This document shows, piece after piece, positions 1-7,674 of a DNA stretch of 25,927 bases; within the stretch, counting starts at the first letter, position 1, and each line of letters opens with the position of its first letter. Location: contig JAVBJN010000118.1 in assembly GCA_031546985.1 (NCBI GenBank), positions 1-25,927 of the forward strand, read 5' to 3'. The notes under the pieces are model-generated. The model was not told where the DNA came from and did not search any database. It was given only the letters and a program-made list of their open reading frames with translations. The DNA comes from JAVBJN01 sp031546985 (GTDB lineage: Bacteria; Bacteroidota; Bacteroidia; Chitinophagales; Chitinophagaceae). The translations under genes and the position numbers were made by a program.

Positions 1-937
1 CCTGCAGCGCACCGGCAAGCTCGGCACCTACGCCAGTTGCCTCGGCCACGAAGCCACGCACATCGGCATTGGCGCCGGTCATGCTCATGTAACCTTCTAC
101 GTGGTAGTGGCGGCTCATTACAGGATTCTTGGCAGAAACCTTACGGTTAGCGCTGTATCCTTTAGAGAACTCTACCGGGCTAAGCCAGGTACCGAGGAAA
201 TCGGCTCCGATACTTACTACACATTTCGCGTTTTCGAAATGGTAAGCAGGAATCGCACGTTTTCCATAGCTCATTTCGTTGGCTTGCAGCATACCGCTGT
301 AAGAAACGCCATCGTAGGTTACGTGTTTAGAACCAGGATATTTTGCCAGGAACTGGCTGATTACTTCTTTAGTAGTAGGGCTGAGAATAGAAGCGGTAAG
401 CAATACTACAGGAGCACCGCTGATACCAGCAAAAGCTTCTCCTACCATTTTGTCCATCGCCTCCCAGGTAGATTCCTTACCATCGATCATGGGGAAACGC
501 AGCCTGGTTACATCGTATAAGCTCAGTACAGATGCCTGAACTTTTGCAGAGGTAGAACCACCGGTAATGGTAGAAAGGGTATTACCTTCTACTTTGATAG
601 GACGACCATCACGGGTTTTTACAACCACAGGACAATAATCACCACCATCAACGAAAGTTGATGCATAGTAGTTAGGAACACCCGGAGTAATATTCTCAGG
701 TTTAATAGCATATGGAATCGCCTTTCTAACAGGAATTTCGCAACTCGCAGCTACAGTAGCCGCCAGTGTACTAAAACCCAGGTATTTCAGAAAGTCACGA
801 CGTGGAGTGGCCGCACTCAGGAAACTTTCATCCTCAGCAAACGGCAGTTCTTCTTGAAACTCATTGGCAGCAGTCTCTTTGAAGGCTTCAGTTTGGTGAT
901 ACTCGTCCAAACCTCTCCAGTATTTCTTTTGCTCCAT
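1..937 (-). CDS. actB: Alternative complex III subunit ActB, N-terminal part (truncated by window edge)
   Basis: This is the first 312 codons of a molybdopterin-oxidoreductase-like iron-sulfur subunit of alternative complex III, which oxidises menaquinol and passes electrons to cytochrome c or directly to an oxidase. The start is the ATG at 937-935 (MEQKKYWRGLDEY). A twin-arginine motif, RRDFLK, lies at residues 46-51 and is followed by a short hydrophobic stretch and a cysteine at residue 66 (VAASCE). This fits the Bacteroidota 'TAT-variant-translocated' ActB family. The sequence after it (VKTRDGRPIKVEGN) is typical of the molybdopterin-enzyme fold, although in ActB that domain carries no molybdenum cofactor (family knowledge). 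The C-terminal 4Fe-4S domain lies beyond the left edge. The gene sits 68 bp downstream of actA in the same direction, the usual act order, so they are almost certainly co-transcribed. Confidence 0.88.
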   Translation of the reverse strand, partial: MEQKKYWRGLDEYHQTEAFKETAANEFQEELPFAEDESFLSAATPRRDFLKYLGFSTLAATVAASCEIPVRKAIPYAIKPENITPGVPNYYASTFVDGGDYCPVVVKTRDGRPIKVEGNTLSTITGGSTSAKVQASVLSLYDVTRLRFPMIDGKESTWEAMDKMVGEAFAGISGAPVVLLTASILSPTTKEVISQFLAKYPGSKHVTYDGVSYSGMLQANEMSYGKRAIPAYHFENAKCVVSIGADFLGTWLSPVEFSKGYSANRKVSAKNPVMSRHYHVEGYMSMTGANADVRGFVAEATGVGAELAGALQ

Positions 938-1005
938 ATAGTTTATAATTACGATGTAGTTATTGTTATTTATTTACTTTTCACGATGCTTTTTCAGGCT
1001 GCAGA

Positions 1006-2280
1006 TTAGTAGTGGCATTTCTGACACTCCAGACCACCGATATCCTTCACAGTTACGCTATCACGTTTGCCCGCTTTGATTTCATCATGATATTTCTGGT
1101 AAATAGAGTAGTAGTTATTGTCAGCAAACTGAACTTTAGTAGTACGGTGACAGTTTACGCACCAGCCCATGCTCAGATCGGTAAACTGGTATACTTCATC
1201 CATCTGCTCAATAGAACCATGACACTGCTGACACTGTACTTTACCAACCTTCACGTGCTGTGAGTGGTTAAAGTAAACGTGATCTGGCAGGTTGTGGATC
1301 TTAACCCACTCAATTGGTTTAGCCTGGATGTTACCAGCCTGATCGCGGATGTAGTCTTTTTTACTGGCATCCCAACCGGCATACGCATACAGTTTCTTGA
1401 TTTCTGCAGTTCCGTCAATTTTCTTACCCTCTGCATTATACAGCTGCTCACCGGTATACTCATCGATAGCCTTGTGACAGTTCATACATACGTTGCTTGA
1501 AGGAATCATAGCCTGGCGGCTTTTTTCGGCACCTGCGTGGCAATACAGACAGTTAACCTGGTTAACACCTGCGTGCACTTTGTGCGAGTAGAAAATCGGC
1601 TGCTCAGGCATATAATCTTTCTGACGACCCAGGTTCATACCCAGACCACCTAACCAGTAACCTACGCCAATAAACATCAGCACAGCAAACAGGGCGATAT
1701 AAACTTTATTCTTATAGAAGGGAACGTCTTTCAAAACAGGCACGCCGTCTTTAGCGTTGGCCATTTTCTTCAGGTGACGGTTAACACCCACCAGCACACC
1801 GGCAACCAGTACCAGCACCATAGTCAGAATAACGTATAATGTAGTATTGTCACCGCTACCTGCAGCACCATGCGCACCAGCATCACCGCCAGCGCCTTTC
1901 GCAACAGGAGGTGTATAATCATCTACATACTTAACGATGGCGTCAATCTCTTCGGTAGACAAGTTGGGGAAACTCGTCATTGCAGTCTTGTTATACTTGG
2001 CATAGATTTCGTTGGCGTATTTATCGCCACTCGCAATCACTGCAGCAGAGTTGTGCACCCATTTGTATAACCACTCTTTAGAAGGAACGCGGGAATCTAC
2101 ACCTTTCAGTGCAGGACCGGTTAAGTCTTTAACAGGGTTGTGACACTGAGCACAATTCGCTTTAAACAACTGCTCGCCATTAGGTTGAGCCTTAGCAAAA
2201 TTAAAGATTGCCGAAACAGCCATTAACACAGCAACCAGCCAAGCAGATTTAAGTTGTAAAGACTTCAGATACTTATACAC
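1006..2280 (-). CDS. actA: Alternative complex III cytochrome c subunit ActA, with fused N-terminal monoheme cytochrome c domain
   Basis: The 424-residue protein has six CxxCH heme-binding motifs, with first cysteines at residues 43, 244, 265, 350, 374 and 419. An N-terminal signal peptide (about 1-32) precedes a class I cytochrome c domain (about 33-125: C43-H47, with M101 as a plausible axial ligand). A Gly/Ala-rich linker and two hydrophobic segments (about 148-166 and 193-216) follow, then the pentaheme ActA region with five motifs to the C-terminus. Classical ActA has five hemes and the monoheme cytochrome is a separate subunit (ActE), so this looks like an ActE-like/ActA fusion. The start is GTG at 2280: a stop codon lies six codons upstream, no ATG intervenes, and the next Met (residue 20) would destroy the signal peptide. 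It leads the act operon and feeds electrons from ActB toward periplasmic cytochrome c or oxidase. Confidence 0.9.
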   Translation of the reverse strand: MYKYLKSLQLKSAWLVAVLMAVSAIFNFAKAQPNGEQLFKANCAQCHNPVKDLTGPALKGVDSRVPSKEWLYKWVHNSAAVIASGDKYANEIYAKYNKTAMTSFPNLSTEEIDAIVKYVDDYTPPVAKGAGGDAGAHGAAGSGDNTTLYVILTMVLVLVAGVLVGVNRHLKKMANAKDGVPVLKDVPFYKNKVYIALFAVLMFIGVGYWLGGLGMNLGRQKDYMPEQPIFYSHKVHAGVNQVNCLYCHAGAEKSRQAMIPSSNVCMNCHKAIDEYTGEQLYNAEGKKIDGTAEIKKLYAYAGWDASKKDYIRDQAGNIQAKPIEWVKIHNLPDHVYFNHSQHVKVGKVQCQQCHGSIEQMDEVYQFTDLSMGWCVNCHRTTKVQFADNNYYSIYQKYHDEIKAGKRDSVTVKDIGGLECQKCHY

Positions 2281-2322
2281 AGCCTTAAATTTTTGTTAAA
2301 GTTAGAATAGAAAAAAGTAGGG

Positions 2323-2330
2323 CAAAGCTA
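2323..2330 (-). promoter_or_regulatory. Candidate -7 element of the act operon promoter
   Basis: Read on the minus strand this is TAGCTTTG (followed by C), a perfect match to the Bacteroidota -7 consensus TAnnTTTG. It lies 43-50 bp upstream of the actA GTG. No exact TTTG -33 box is seen at the expected 17-23 bp, so the site is only a candidate. Confidence 0.45.
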
Positions 2331-2628
2331 ATACACAATTTTGACAATTTATACACATTTGTGAAAAAATATGTTGCCCCTCAAACCCTGTCCCAGTATG
2401 CTTTTCATGCATATTTGGCGATTTTACGAAACAGCAATTGTCAATAAATTGTAAATTTCTCTGCCTGCTCTTAAAACACACGCAATTTATACTGCCAGCC
2501 GCTCTAAAAACATGATTTTTATCACAACGAACTGCTATTGTAGCAGTATTGTCAAAATAGCATAAAATCAAGGGCGAAATACTAGCAAATAAACAGCAAT
2601 TTACACATTTCGATTTTTTATAAAAAGA

Positions 2629-2657
2629 AAACGGGCTGCAAGATTGTCAGCCCGTTT
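2629..2657 (-). terminator. Hairpin terminator downstream of gldN
   Basis: A 10-bp perfect stem, AAACGGGCTG (2629-2638) and CAGCCCGTTT (2648-2657), encloses a 9-nt loop. On the minus strand it begins about 20 bp after the gldN stop codon and is followed by a T-rich run (TTTTCTTTTTA), the layout of an intrinsic terminator closing the gldKLMN transcript. Confidence 0.7.
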
Positions 2658-2678
2658 ATATTTTCAGAAGCGTATTTG

Positions 2679-3602
2679 TTAGTTAACCCACAAATCCTGC
2701 TCTTTGTTGAAAATCTCTTCGTTGATCTTTTCGGCCTCATACAGGCGCTCAATACCCTCTTTGTAATCTTTCAGAGAACGATCGTAAGGGTTGCTCGCTT
2801 TAATGATATAGCTGGAGAAGAAACGTTTTTCAAAAATGTCATCCCATGTCAGTCTTACTGCATCGTTATAAGGGTTGAAAGCCTCATATTTAGCCAGTAC
2901 CGGACGTAAGTCAGGATAATAGATCCAGAACATAGGAGAAGAACCACGGAAATCTCCGGTCGTCTTATCATACATATCAATGATCGGTGCGATAGCCAGG
3001 ATACGGCATACCATACGGCCCTGGTTACGGTCAATTACCCATTCTTCCTTTAAGCGGAATTTGGTAACGGTATTAGGGTCAAACTCACGACGTGTGATAA
3101 TTTGTTTTTCCTCACCGGTGATCGCATCTACCTGGATAATGGTATCTACTGTTCCCAGCACCATGTTCATCACATCTTCGGGAGACAATGGTGTGGTAAA
3201 ACGCTCATCTACAGTGCTGAAGGCGGTAACCTGACCACTTTTAATGGCGTTGAAAACCATCTCGATAAACATACCACCACCCATTTGTTCTTCATCTTCG
3301 CCAGGATAGCGGAAGGTGAGGTTCATTTTTTCGCGGGTGTCGATTTCTCTCCAGATACGCTTTTTCCACATTACGTCATTCTCACGGATAGGAGCCCATG
3401 GAATTGCTACACCTACGCGCTTTACTTTATCGTAAGCTCCGTCGGTTCGCAAAGAGGGTTTCCAACCTTCTGTCATAACCATAACAGAAGGATCAATTTG
3501 TGCCTGATCGGATACAGGCGAGGCGCTCGTTTGAGCATATGAATTGACGCATGCTGCCAGAAAAAGTGCTACACTGGTGGCTTTACGAATCATTGCTGAC
3601 AT
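2679..3602 (-). CDS. gldN: Type IX secretion/gliding motility protein GldN
   Basis: The 307-residue GldN/PorN-family protein starts with a signal peptide (about residues 1-24, ending SYAQ), so it acts in the periplasm. In characterised T9SSs GldN binds the lipoprotein GldK to form large ring structures under the outer membrane that link the GldLM motor to the outer-membrane translocon (family knowledge). Recognisable family stretches are GVAIPWAPIRENDVMWKKRIWREID (about residues 63-88, quoted only to locate it) and the FWIYYPDLRPVLAKYEAFN region. It is the last gene of gldKLMN, 33 bp after gldM, with a terminator directly downstream. The start could be Met1 or Met4; either leaves an intact signal peptide. 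Length and order are as expected for the family. Confidence 0.93.
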   Translation of the reverse strand: MSAMIRKATSVALFLAACVNSYAQTSASPVSDQAQIDPSVMVMTEGWKPSLRTDGAYDKVKRVGVAIPWAPIRENDVMWKKRIWREIDTREKMNLTFRYPGEDEEQMGGGMFIEMVFNAIKSGQVTAFSTVDERFTTPLSPEDVMNMVLGTVDTIIQVDAITGEEKQIITRREFDPNTVTKFRLKEEWVIDRNQGRMVCRILAIAPIIDMYDKTTGDFRGSSPMFWIYYPDLRPVLAKYEAFNPYNDAVRLTWDDIFEKRFFSSYIIKASNPYDRSLKDYKEGIERLYEAEKINEEIFNKEQDLWVN

Positions 3603-3635
3603 AGGGCAAAGATTTATGTAAATGATTTAAATATC

Positions 3636-5207
3636 TTATTGTATGGTTAATGTTATCGAGTTCAAGGTACGAACTGTTCCGTCAGGACCTCTGGCTTTGA
3701 TATCATCAAAGAAAACTTTATCGCCTGGTTTAACCACAGCCAAACGGCCTTTCATTTCTTCTGTAAAATAAGCATTCGTTGCTACTTTGCTAGACTGCCA
3801 GTAATCGCCTCTGCGTGGGGTATGACCCATGCTGAAACCGATTACCACGAATTTAGCTTCAAAGTCAAAGTAATCCAACGCCGCCACAATACCTGTTTGT
3901 ACTTTCAGTACGTTAGAAGGCATTACACCACTTGCTTTACCACCAATACGCGCCTGAGGATCCGGAATACGTTTTACACGAATTTCCATTGCACCCATTT
4001 GTTTGGAGGTACCATCGGGCATTTTAGCGGTAATGGTCGCCATTACTTTACCTGGCTGGGTAACCGTAACATCGTATTTACCTTTACCGGTAGAAGGGTA
4101 CTGTGCTCCGGGGATAGATAATGAAACGTTCTCCAACGGTACACCTGCAGCCGAAATAGTAATCGGGTTAGGTACACCAATATAGAATACATTCATTTTA
4201 TCCAGCTGGATAGAGGCACCTGCAGAACCTACCATGTATTGAAATTCCCATGATTTGTTCTCCGGACCGTTAGGACCATCTACAGTCAGGTTACCTTTCA
4301 CCGTTTGCATACCTACACCAGAAGCGGTAGAGGTAAAGGTACCCACACCATCTTTTACAGCGATAGTACCAGGACCGGTGATGCGAGGGTTAACCGTAGT
4401 ATTGTAAGCAGCCAACATAATGTCTGCTTCAATTTTCTGGCCTTGCATTACATAAGCGTTCTTAGGCACAGCAATGGCACGGATAGCATCAAACTTTGCC
4501 ACTTTAGCATCTACCTGATCGAACAGGTATTTGATTACAGTGCTCTCTGTGTTTTTAACGTCACTCTGGAATTTAGTCAGAATGGTTACTGCTGCCATAA
4601 CCGGCACCATACGGAAGTGGCCTACAGACCAGTCACCAGTGGGGTTATTTTCGCTAACAGGGGTATCGATGCGCAGTGGCAATTGTGCTGCCAGTTCTGC
4701 TTTCTTAGCCGGATCGTCCACATAAGAAAGGAACCTTTCTCTGATCGCGATCAGTTTGTTTTTCAATTCATCGCCACGGGGAGAAACTTTGGCTCCGTTG
4801 TCGCCCTTATACCCTTCAATCATGATACGGGTAGGGGTTTCAATGTCACTTTCGTTTTTCAGTTCATCTTTTCCTTCTGGCAGATAACCACCACTTTGAG
4901 CGATGATCTGCGATTTCAGGCTGTCGATGAAGGCGTACATTTCGTCTGAAGCAGCTTTTGCTTCCTGGGCTTTATCGAAGAGCGGTTTTACACGGTCTCT
5001 TTTTGAAGCGATATCGAGGTTATCCTGAAAATCCTGGTATACTTTCTTGTTCTTATCACTAACAGTTTCATTGGACCTCTGAATACTCTTATTTACAATC
5101 TTAAATGCATTCAAGATTTCTGAAGACACATTCAAAGCCAGCAAAGCTGTCAGAACCAGGTACATCAAGTTGATCATCAACTGCCGCGGCTCCTTAGGTA
5201 TTGACAT
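3636..5207 (-). CDS. gldM: Type IX secretion/gliding motor protein GldM
   Basis: The 523-residue GldM/PorM has one N-terminal membrane helix (about residues 11-26, MINLMYLVLTALLALNV) and a long periplasmic part. The family folds as a dimer of one helical and several beta domains that spans the periplasm and transmits motion of the GldL-GldM inner-membrane motor to the GldKN rings and outer-membrane translocon (known from PorM/GldM structures). The start MSIPKEPRQLMINLMYLVL is highly typical. The region after the helix (about 30-230) is helical and charged; residues from about 240 on look beta-rich with Gly/Pro turns, matching D1 and D2-D4. It lies 56 bp after gldL and 33 bp before gldN. Length is normal and no defect is visible. 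Confidence 0.95.
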   Translation of the reverse strand: MSIPKEPRQLMINLMYLVLTALLALNVSSEILNAFKIVNKSIQRSNETVSDKNKKVYQDFQDNLDIASKRDRVKPLFDKAQEAKAASDEMYAFIDSLKSQIIAQSGGYLPEGKDELKNESDIETPTRIMIEGYKGDNGAKVSPRGDELKNKLIAIRERFLSYVDDPAKKAELAAQLPLRIDTPVSENNPTGDWSVGHFRMVPVMAAVTILTKFQSDVKNTESTVIKYLFDQVDAKVAKFDAIRAIAVPKNAYVMQGQKIEADIMLAAYNTTVNPRITGPGTIAVKDGVGTFTSTASGVGMQTVKGNLTVDGPNGPENKSWEFQYMVGSAGASIQLDKMNVFYIGVPNPITISAAGVPLENVSLSIPGAQYPSTGKGKYDVTVTQPGKVMATITAKMPDGTSKQMGAMEIRVKRIPDPQARIGGKASGVMPSNVLKVQTGIVAALDYFDFEAKFVVIGFSMGHTPRRGDYWQSSKVATNAYFTEEMKGRLAVVKPGDKVFFDDIKARGPDGTVRTLNSITLTIQ

Positions 5208-5263
5208 TCTGCTATTCTGTTTTCTTGTTTAATAAATAGGTTAAAGTGCAATCATCAGAAGCA

Positions 5264-6106
5264 TTAAGCTCTACCTTGCATAGCATTCAGCATGTTACCG
5301 TAAATCTGATTCAAGCGAGTCAGGTTACCAGCCAGGGCGCCAATTTGCTCTTTAGCTTTGTTCGCATCATCTGCGCTTGCAGCCATAGCATCAGAGGCAG
5401 TCACCAGGTTGCTGTAGAAGCGGTTCATCGCTTTCAGGTGGTTGTTGGCATCCTGCAGTTCTACTTCATAGATCTGGTTCAGGGCACCCAGGTTTTTAGA
5501 CAAAACCTGAACCTGCTGGTGGAAACGGGTAGTATCTTCAGCTGCATTGTTGAAAGCAACCATGGTAGCAGAAGCGTTAGCAAAAGTTCCGCTCATTGCA
5601 CCCAGTGCAGAAGCGGCTTCGCGTGCACTGTTGGTATAATCGTTGGTAGCAGAATGTGCGTCAGAAATATCTTTAATCTGATTTACCGTTTGTCCGAAAC
5701 GCTGGAAGTTTTCACTCAGCTTGCGCAGGTTTGCAGGATTCAGTTCAGCTTCGTCCAGCATTTTGTCCAGCGCACCGGAAGCAGAAGCACTTTTTTTGTT
5801 GTCAATACCAGCTACCGGAGTAGGTTGGAATTTAACACCTTTACGGTAAGCTTCTACATGTGGGTTTTCGTCCAGATCCGGATAGTATCTTTCCCAATAG
5901 TAATCTTTGTGTGGAGGCAGAACACCCAAAAGGGCAAAGATGAATGCTTCGGTACACATACCTACAATCAGCATTTCACTTGCGAATTTCCAGTGTTGGA
6001 GTTTGAACAGCGCACCCAACAGTACAACGGATGCACCCAAACCAATGATCAGGTTTTTTATTCGTTTTCCGGCAGAAGTCTCAAAAAACAATGTTATGGA
6101 TTTCAT
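5264..6106 (-). CDS. gldL: Type IX secretion/gliding motor protein GldL
   Basis: The 280-residue GldL/PorL is the proton-motive-force-using partner of GldM in the inner membrane. Two hydrophobic helices are visible, about residues 17-36 and 43-63, with the family motif KLQHW between them. A glutamate inside the second helix (E53, in MCTEAFIF) is in the place of the conserved membrane glutamate implicated in proton coupling in GldL; that correspondence is my alignment by eye. The rest (about 105-280) is cytoplasmic and helical, rich in Ala/Asn/Gln, probably coiled coil. It is 56 bp after gldK and 56 bp before gldM. A 289-codon open frame on the opposite strand is a shadow of this gene. Confidence 0.93.
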   Translation of the reverse strand: MKSITLFFETSAGKRIKNLIIGLGASVVLLGALFKLQHWKFASEMLIVGMCTEAFIFALLGVLPPHKDYYWERYYPDLDENPHVEAYRKGVKFQPTPVAGIDNKKSASASGALDKMLDEAELNPANLRKLSENFQRFGQTVNQIKDISDAHSATNDYTNSAREAASALGAMSGTFANASATMVAFNNAAEDTTRFHQQVQVLSKNLGALNQIYEVELQDANNHLKAMNRFYSNLVTASDAMAASADDANKAKEQIGALAGNLTRLNQIYGNMLNAMQGRA

Positions 6107-6162
6107 AGTCGCTAACCTCAGTTTTGTTTATATATTATTTTTAACCCTGTTCTGTAATGAAA

Positions 6163-7437
6163 TTATTTTCTTGCTGGTCTGTTATTCAATGATGGTTGCA
6201 GGAACTGGATTATCGAACGGAAACCGATGTAAGCTTTTGCAGTATCAGCATATTCATAATCACGGGTGCTGTTCATAAGGTAATAGCTCACGTCTTTCCA
6301 GCTACCACCACGAACCACCTTGCGTTTCAGCCATTGAGGATCGCTTTCTTTAATATCTGCGCGGATATTAGGGTTGATGTCAGAAACAATACCATAAGCA
6401 TTGTTAGAGTAAGGTGAAGAAGTCCACTCTGCTACGTTACCAGCCATGTTGTACAAACCGTAGTCGTTAGGCCAGTAAGCATCGGCACGTACGGTGTACA
6501 GACCACCATCGGCAGAGTAGCTACCTTTATTTGGTTTAAAGTTAGCCAGGTAACAACCTTTCTTGTTGATCACATAAGGACCACCCCAAGGGTAAGGAGA
6601 ACCCTGACGGCCACCACGCGCTGCCCACTCCCACTGCTCTTCGTTAGGCAGTTTGAATATTGCAGTTTGTTCCAGCGGCATTTTTCTTTCGCTGCGGTAA
6701 TCTCTCCAGGTTTTCGTTCTCCAATCGCAGAACGCTTCGGCCTGGGTATAATTTACACCTACTACAGGGTAACGGTCGTATGCAGGAGACCAGTAGTACT
6801 GGGCAGCCATCGGATCGTTATAAGAGTAGGCAAACTGACGCACCCAAACAGTAGTATCAGGATAAATACGAACATTGCGGGTATTCAGATACTGGTCTTT
6901 AGTCAACCCTGGAGTTGCTACAGCCTTATCATAGTCAATCGCATCGTAGTGGTAAACCATTTTAGAAGCATCCATTATGCGCACACCATACATATTCTGA
7001 GAAGCGGCTACATACAATACAGGCTCCAGTTGATCTATTACGTCCTGATCTTTCCATTTAATCTGCTTTTTCCAGTCAATCTTCTGATTGCCCATGTCGT
7101 CGTCTTTGAAATCACCCAAAGCCGTATGTGCAATCGAATCCCTAACATAGTTGGTAAACTGGCGATACTCAGCGTTGGTATTCTCGGTAGCATCCATGTA
7201 AAAACCAGTCATCTGCAGTGTTCTGTTCTCCGCATCAAAAGCAGCTCTTACGTCCTGATCGCTATTACCAATTATCATAACGCCTGAAGGCACGTATACC
7301 ATTCCCAAGGGAACCGGGGCTGCGTAGTTCATGCCATTGGAAGCACCAACCAATTGTCCTTGTGGACCAGAGGAGCCACATCCCGTAGCAGCAACTACAG
7401 TTGCTATAGCCAACACATTCAGGGAAATTTTTCTCAT
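6163..7437 (-). CDS. gldK: Type IX secretion lipoprotein GldK (FGE/SUMF1-like domain)
   Basis: The 424-residue outer-membrane lipoprotein starts with a lipoprotein signal (lipobox ending AATGC, lipidated Cys20). The mature part is a formylglycine-generating-enzyme-like (SUMF1) domain, recognised by GMVYVPSGVMIIGNS near residue 45, a WEWAARGG block, NVAEWTSSPY, VRGGSWKD and GFRS near the C-terminus. In GldK/PorK this fold is structural and not catalytic: it binds GldN to make the periplasmic ring of the T9SS (family knowledge). It is the first gene of gldKLMN, with a very good promoter about 30-60 bp upstream. The start ATG at 7437 gives a compact signal sequence. Confidence 0.94.
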   Translation of the reverse strand: MRKISLNVLAIATVVAATGCGSSGPQGQLVGASNGMNYAAPVPLGMVYVPSGVMIIGNSDQDVRAAFDAENRTLQMTGFYMDATENTNAEYRQFTNYVRDSIAHTALGDFKDDDMGNQKIDWKKQIKWKDQDVIDQLEPVLYVAASQNMYGVRIMDASKMVYHYDAIDYDKAVATPGLTKDQYLNTRNVRIYPDTTVWVRQFAYSYNDPMAAQYYWSPAYDRYPVVGVNYTQAEAFCDWRTKTWRDYRSERKMPLEQTAIFKLPNEEQWEWAARGGRQGSPYPWGGPYVINKKGCYLANFKPNKGSYSADGGLYTVRADAYWPNDYGLYNMAGNVAEWTSSPYSNNAYGIVSDINPNIRADIKESDPQWLKRKVVRGGSWKDVSYYLMNSTRDYEYADTAKAYIGFRSIIQFLQPSLNNRPARK

Positions 7438-7466
7438 AGTTATTAGTATAGTTTAATGGATAGCTA

Positions 7467-7498
7467 GCAAATGTATTTAAAATTTAATAAAAATCAAA
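7467..7498 (-). promoter_or_regulatory. Bacteroidota-type promoter of gldKLMN
   Basis: On the minus strand TTTG (7498-7495) is followed by 19 bp and then TACATTTG (7475-7468) and a C. Both boxes match the Bacteroidota consensus TTTG / TAnnTTTG exactly with ideal spacing. A start site about 7 bp downstream would give a leader of roughly 20-25 nt before the gldK ATG. Confidence 0.8.
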
Positions 7499-7537
7499 TA
7501 TCGCGAAACCTTCATCACTTACCGTCATTTTCTGCTT

Positions 7538-7568
7538 TTTTCAGATCGCTGAAAGGCTTATCTGAAAA
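7538..7568. repeat. Perfect 9-bp inverted repeat upstream of the gldK promoter
   Basis: TTTTCAGAT (7538-7546) and ATCTGAAAA (7560-7568) flank a 13-nt spacer. The repeat lies about 40 bp upstream of the gldK -33 box and about 105 bp past the end of the YyaL-like gene. It lacks a following T-run on the minus strand, so it is not a standard terminator for that gene. It may be an operator, or have no role. Confidence 0.5.
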
Positions 7569-7674
7569 GGGCTGCAGGGCGACAACGGTAAATAATTTAC
7601 AGTTAAATCAATCACAATATTGTTAATTCATTTGTAAAATGCAAGAATTCCCTAAAAAAATTTCTTCCAATTCT

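Larger units (their letters stand above)
2281..2678. other. 398-bp AT-rich intergenic region between gldN and actA
   Basis: I see no convincing gene here. The stretch contains the candidate act -7 box (2323-2330), the octamer ATTGTCAA in three copies (2341-2348 on the minus strand, 2437-2444 and 2548-2555 on the plus strand), a short inverted repeat ACTGCT-ATTGT-AGCAGT (2531-2547) and the gldN terminator hairpin (2629-2657). An 89-codon minus-strand reading frame covers most of it but has no family features and looks like chance. Confidence 0.6.

Noticed and set aside
1251..1463. Short minus-strand frame inside actA
   Set aside because: It is an alternate frame of the heme protein gene; the actA frame carries six CxxCH motifs and explains the region.
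2302..2571. 89-codon cysteine-rich minus-strand frame in the gldN-actA gap
   Set aside because: It overlaps the candidate act promoter and repeated motifs, has no signal or domain, and its amino-acid use looks like translated AT-rich intergenic DNA.
5246..6115. 289-codon open reading frame on the plus strand
   Set aside because: It lies exactly opposite gldL, has no family features and is rich in Phe/Val/Ser/His as expected from the antisense of Ala/Asn-rich helices.
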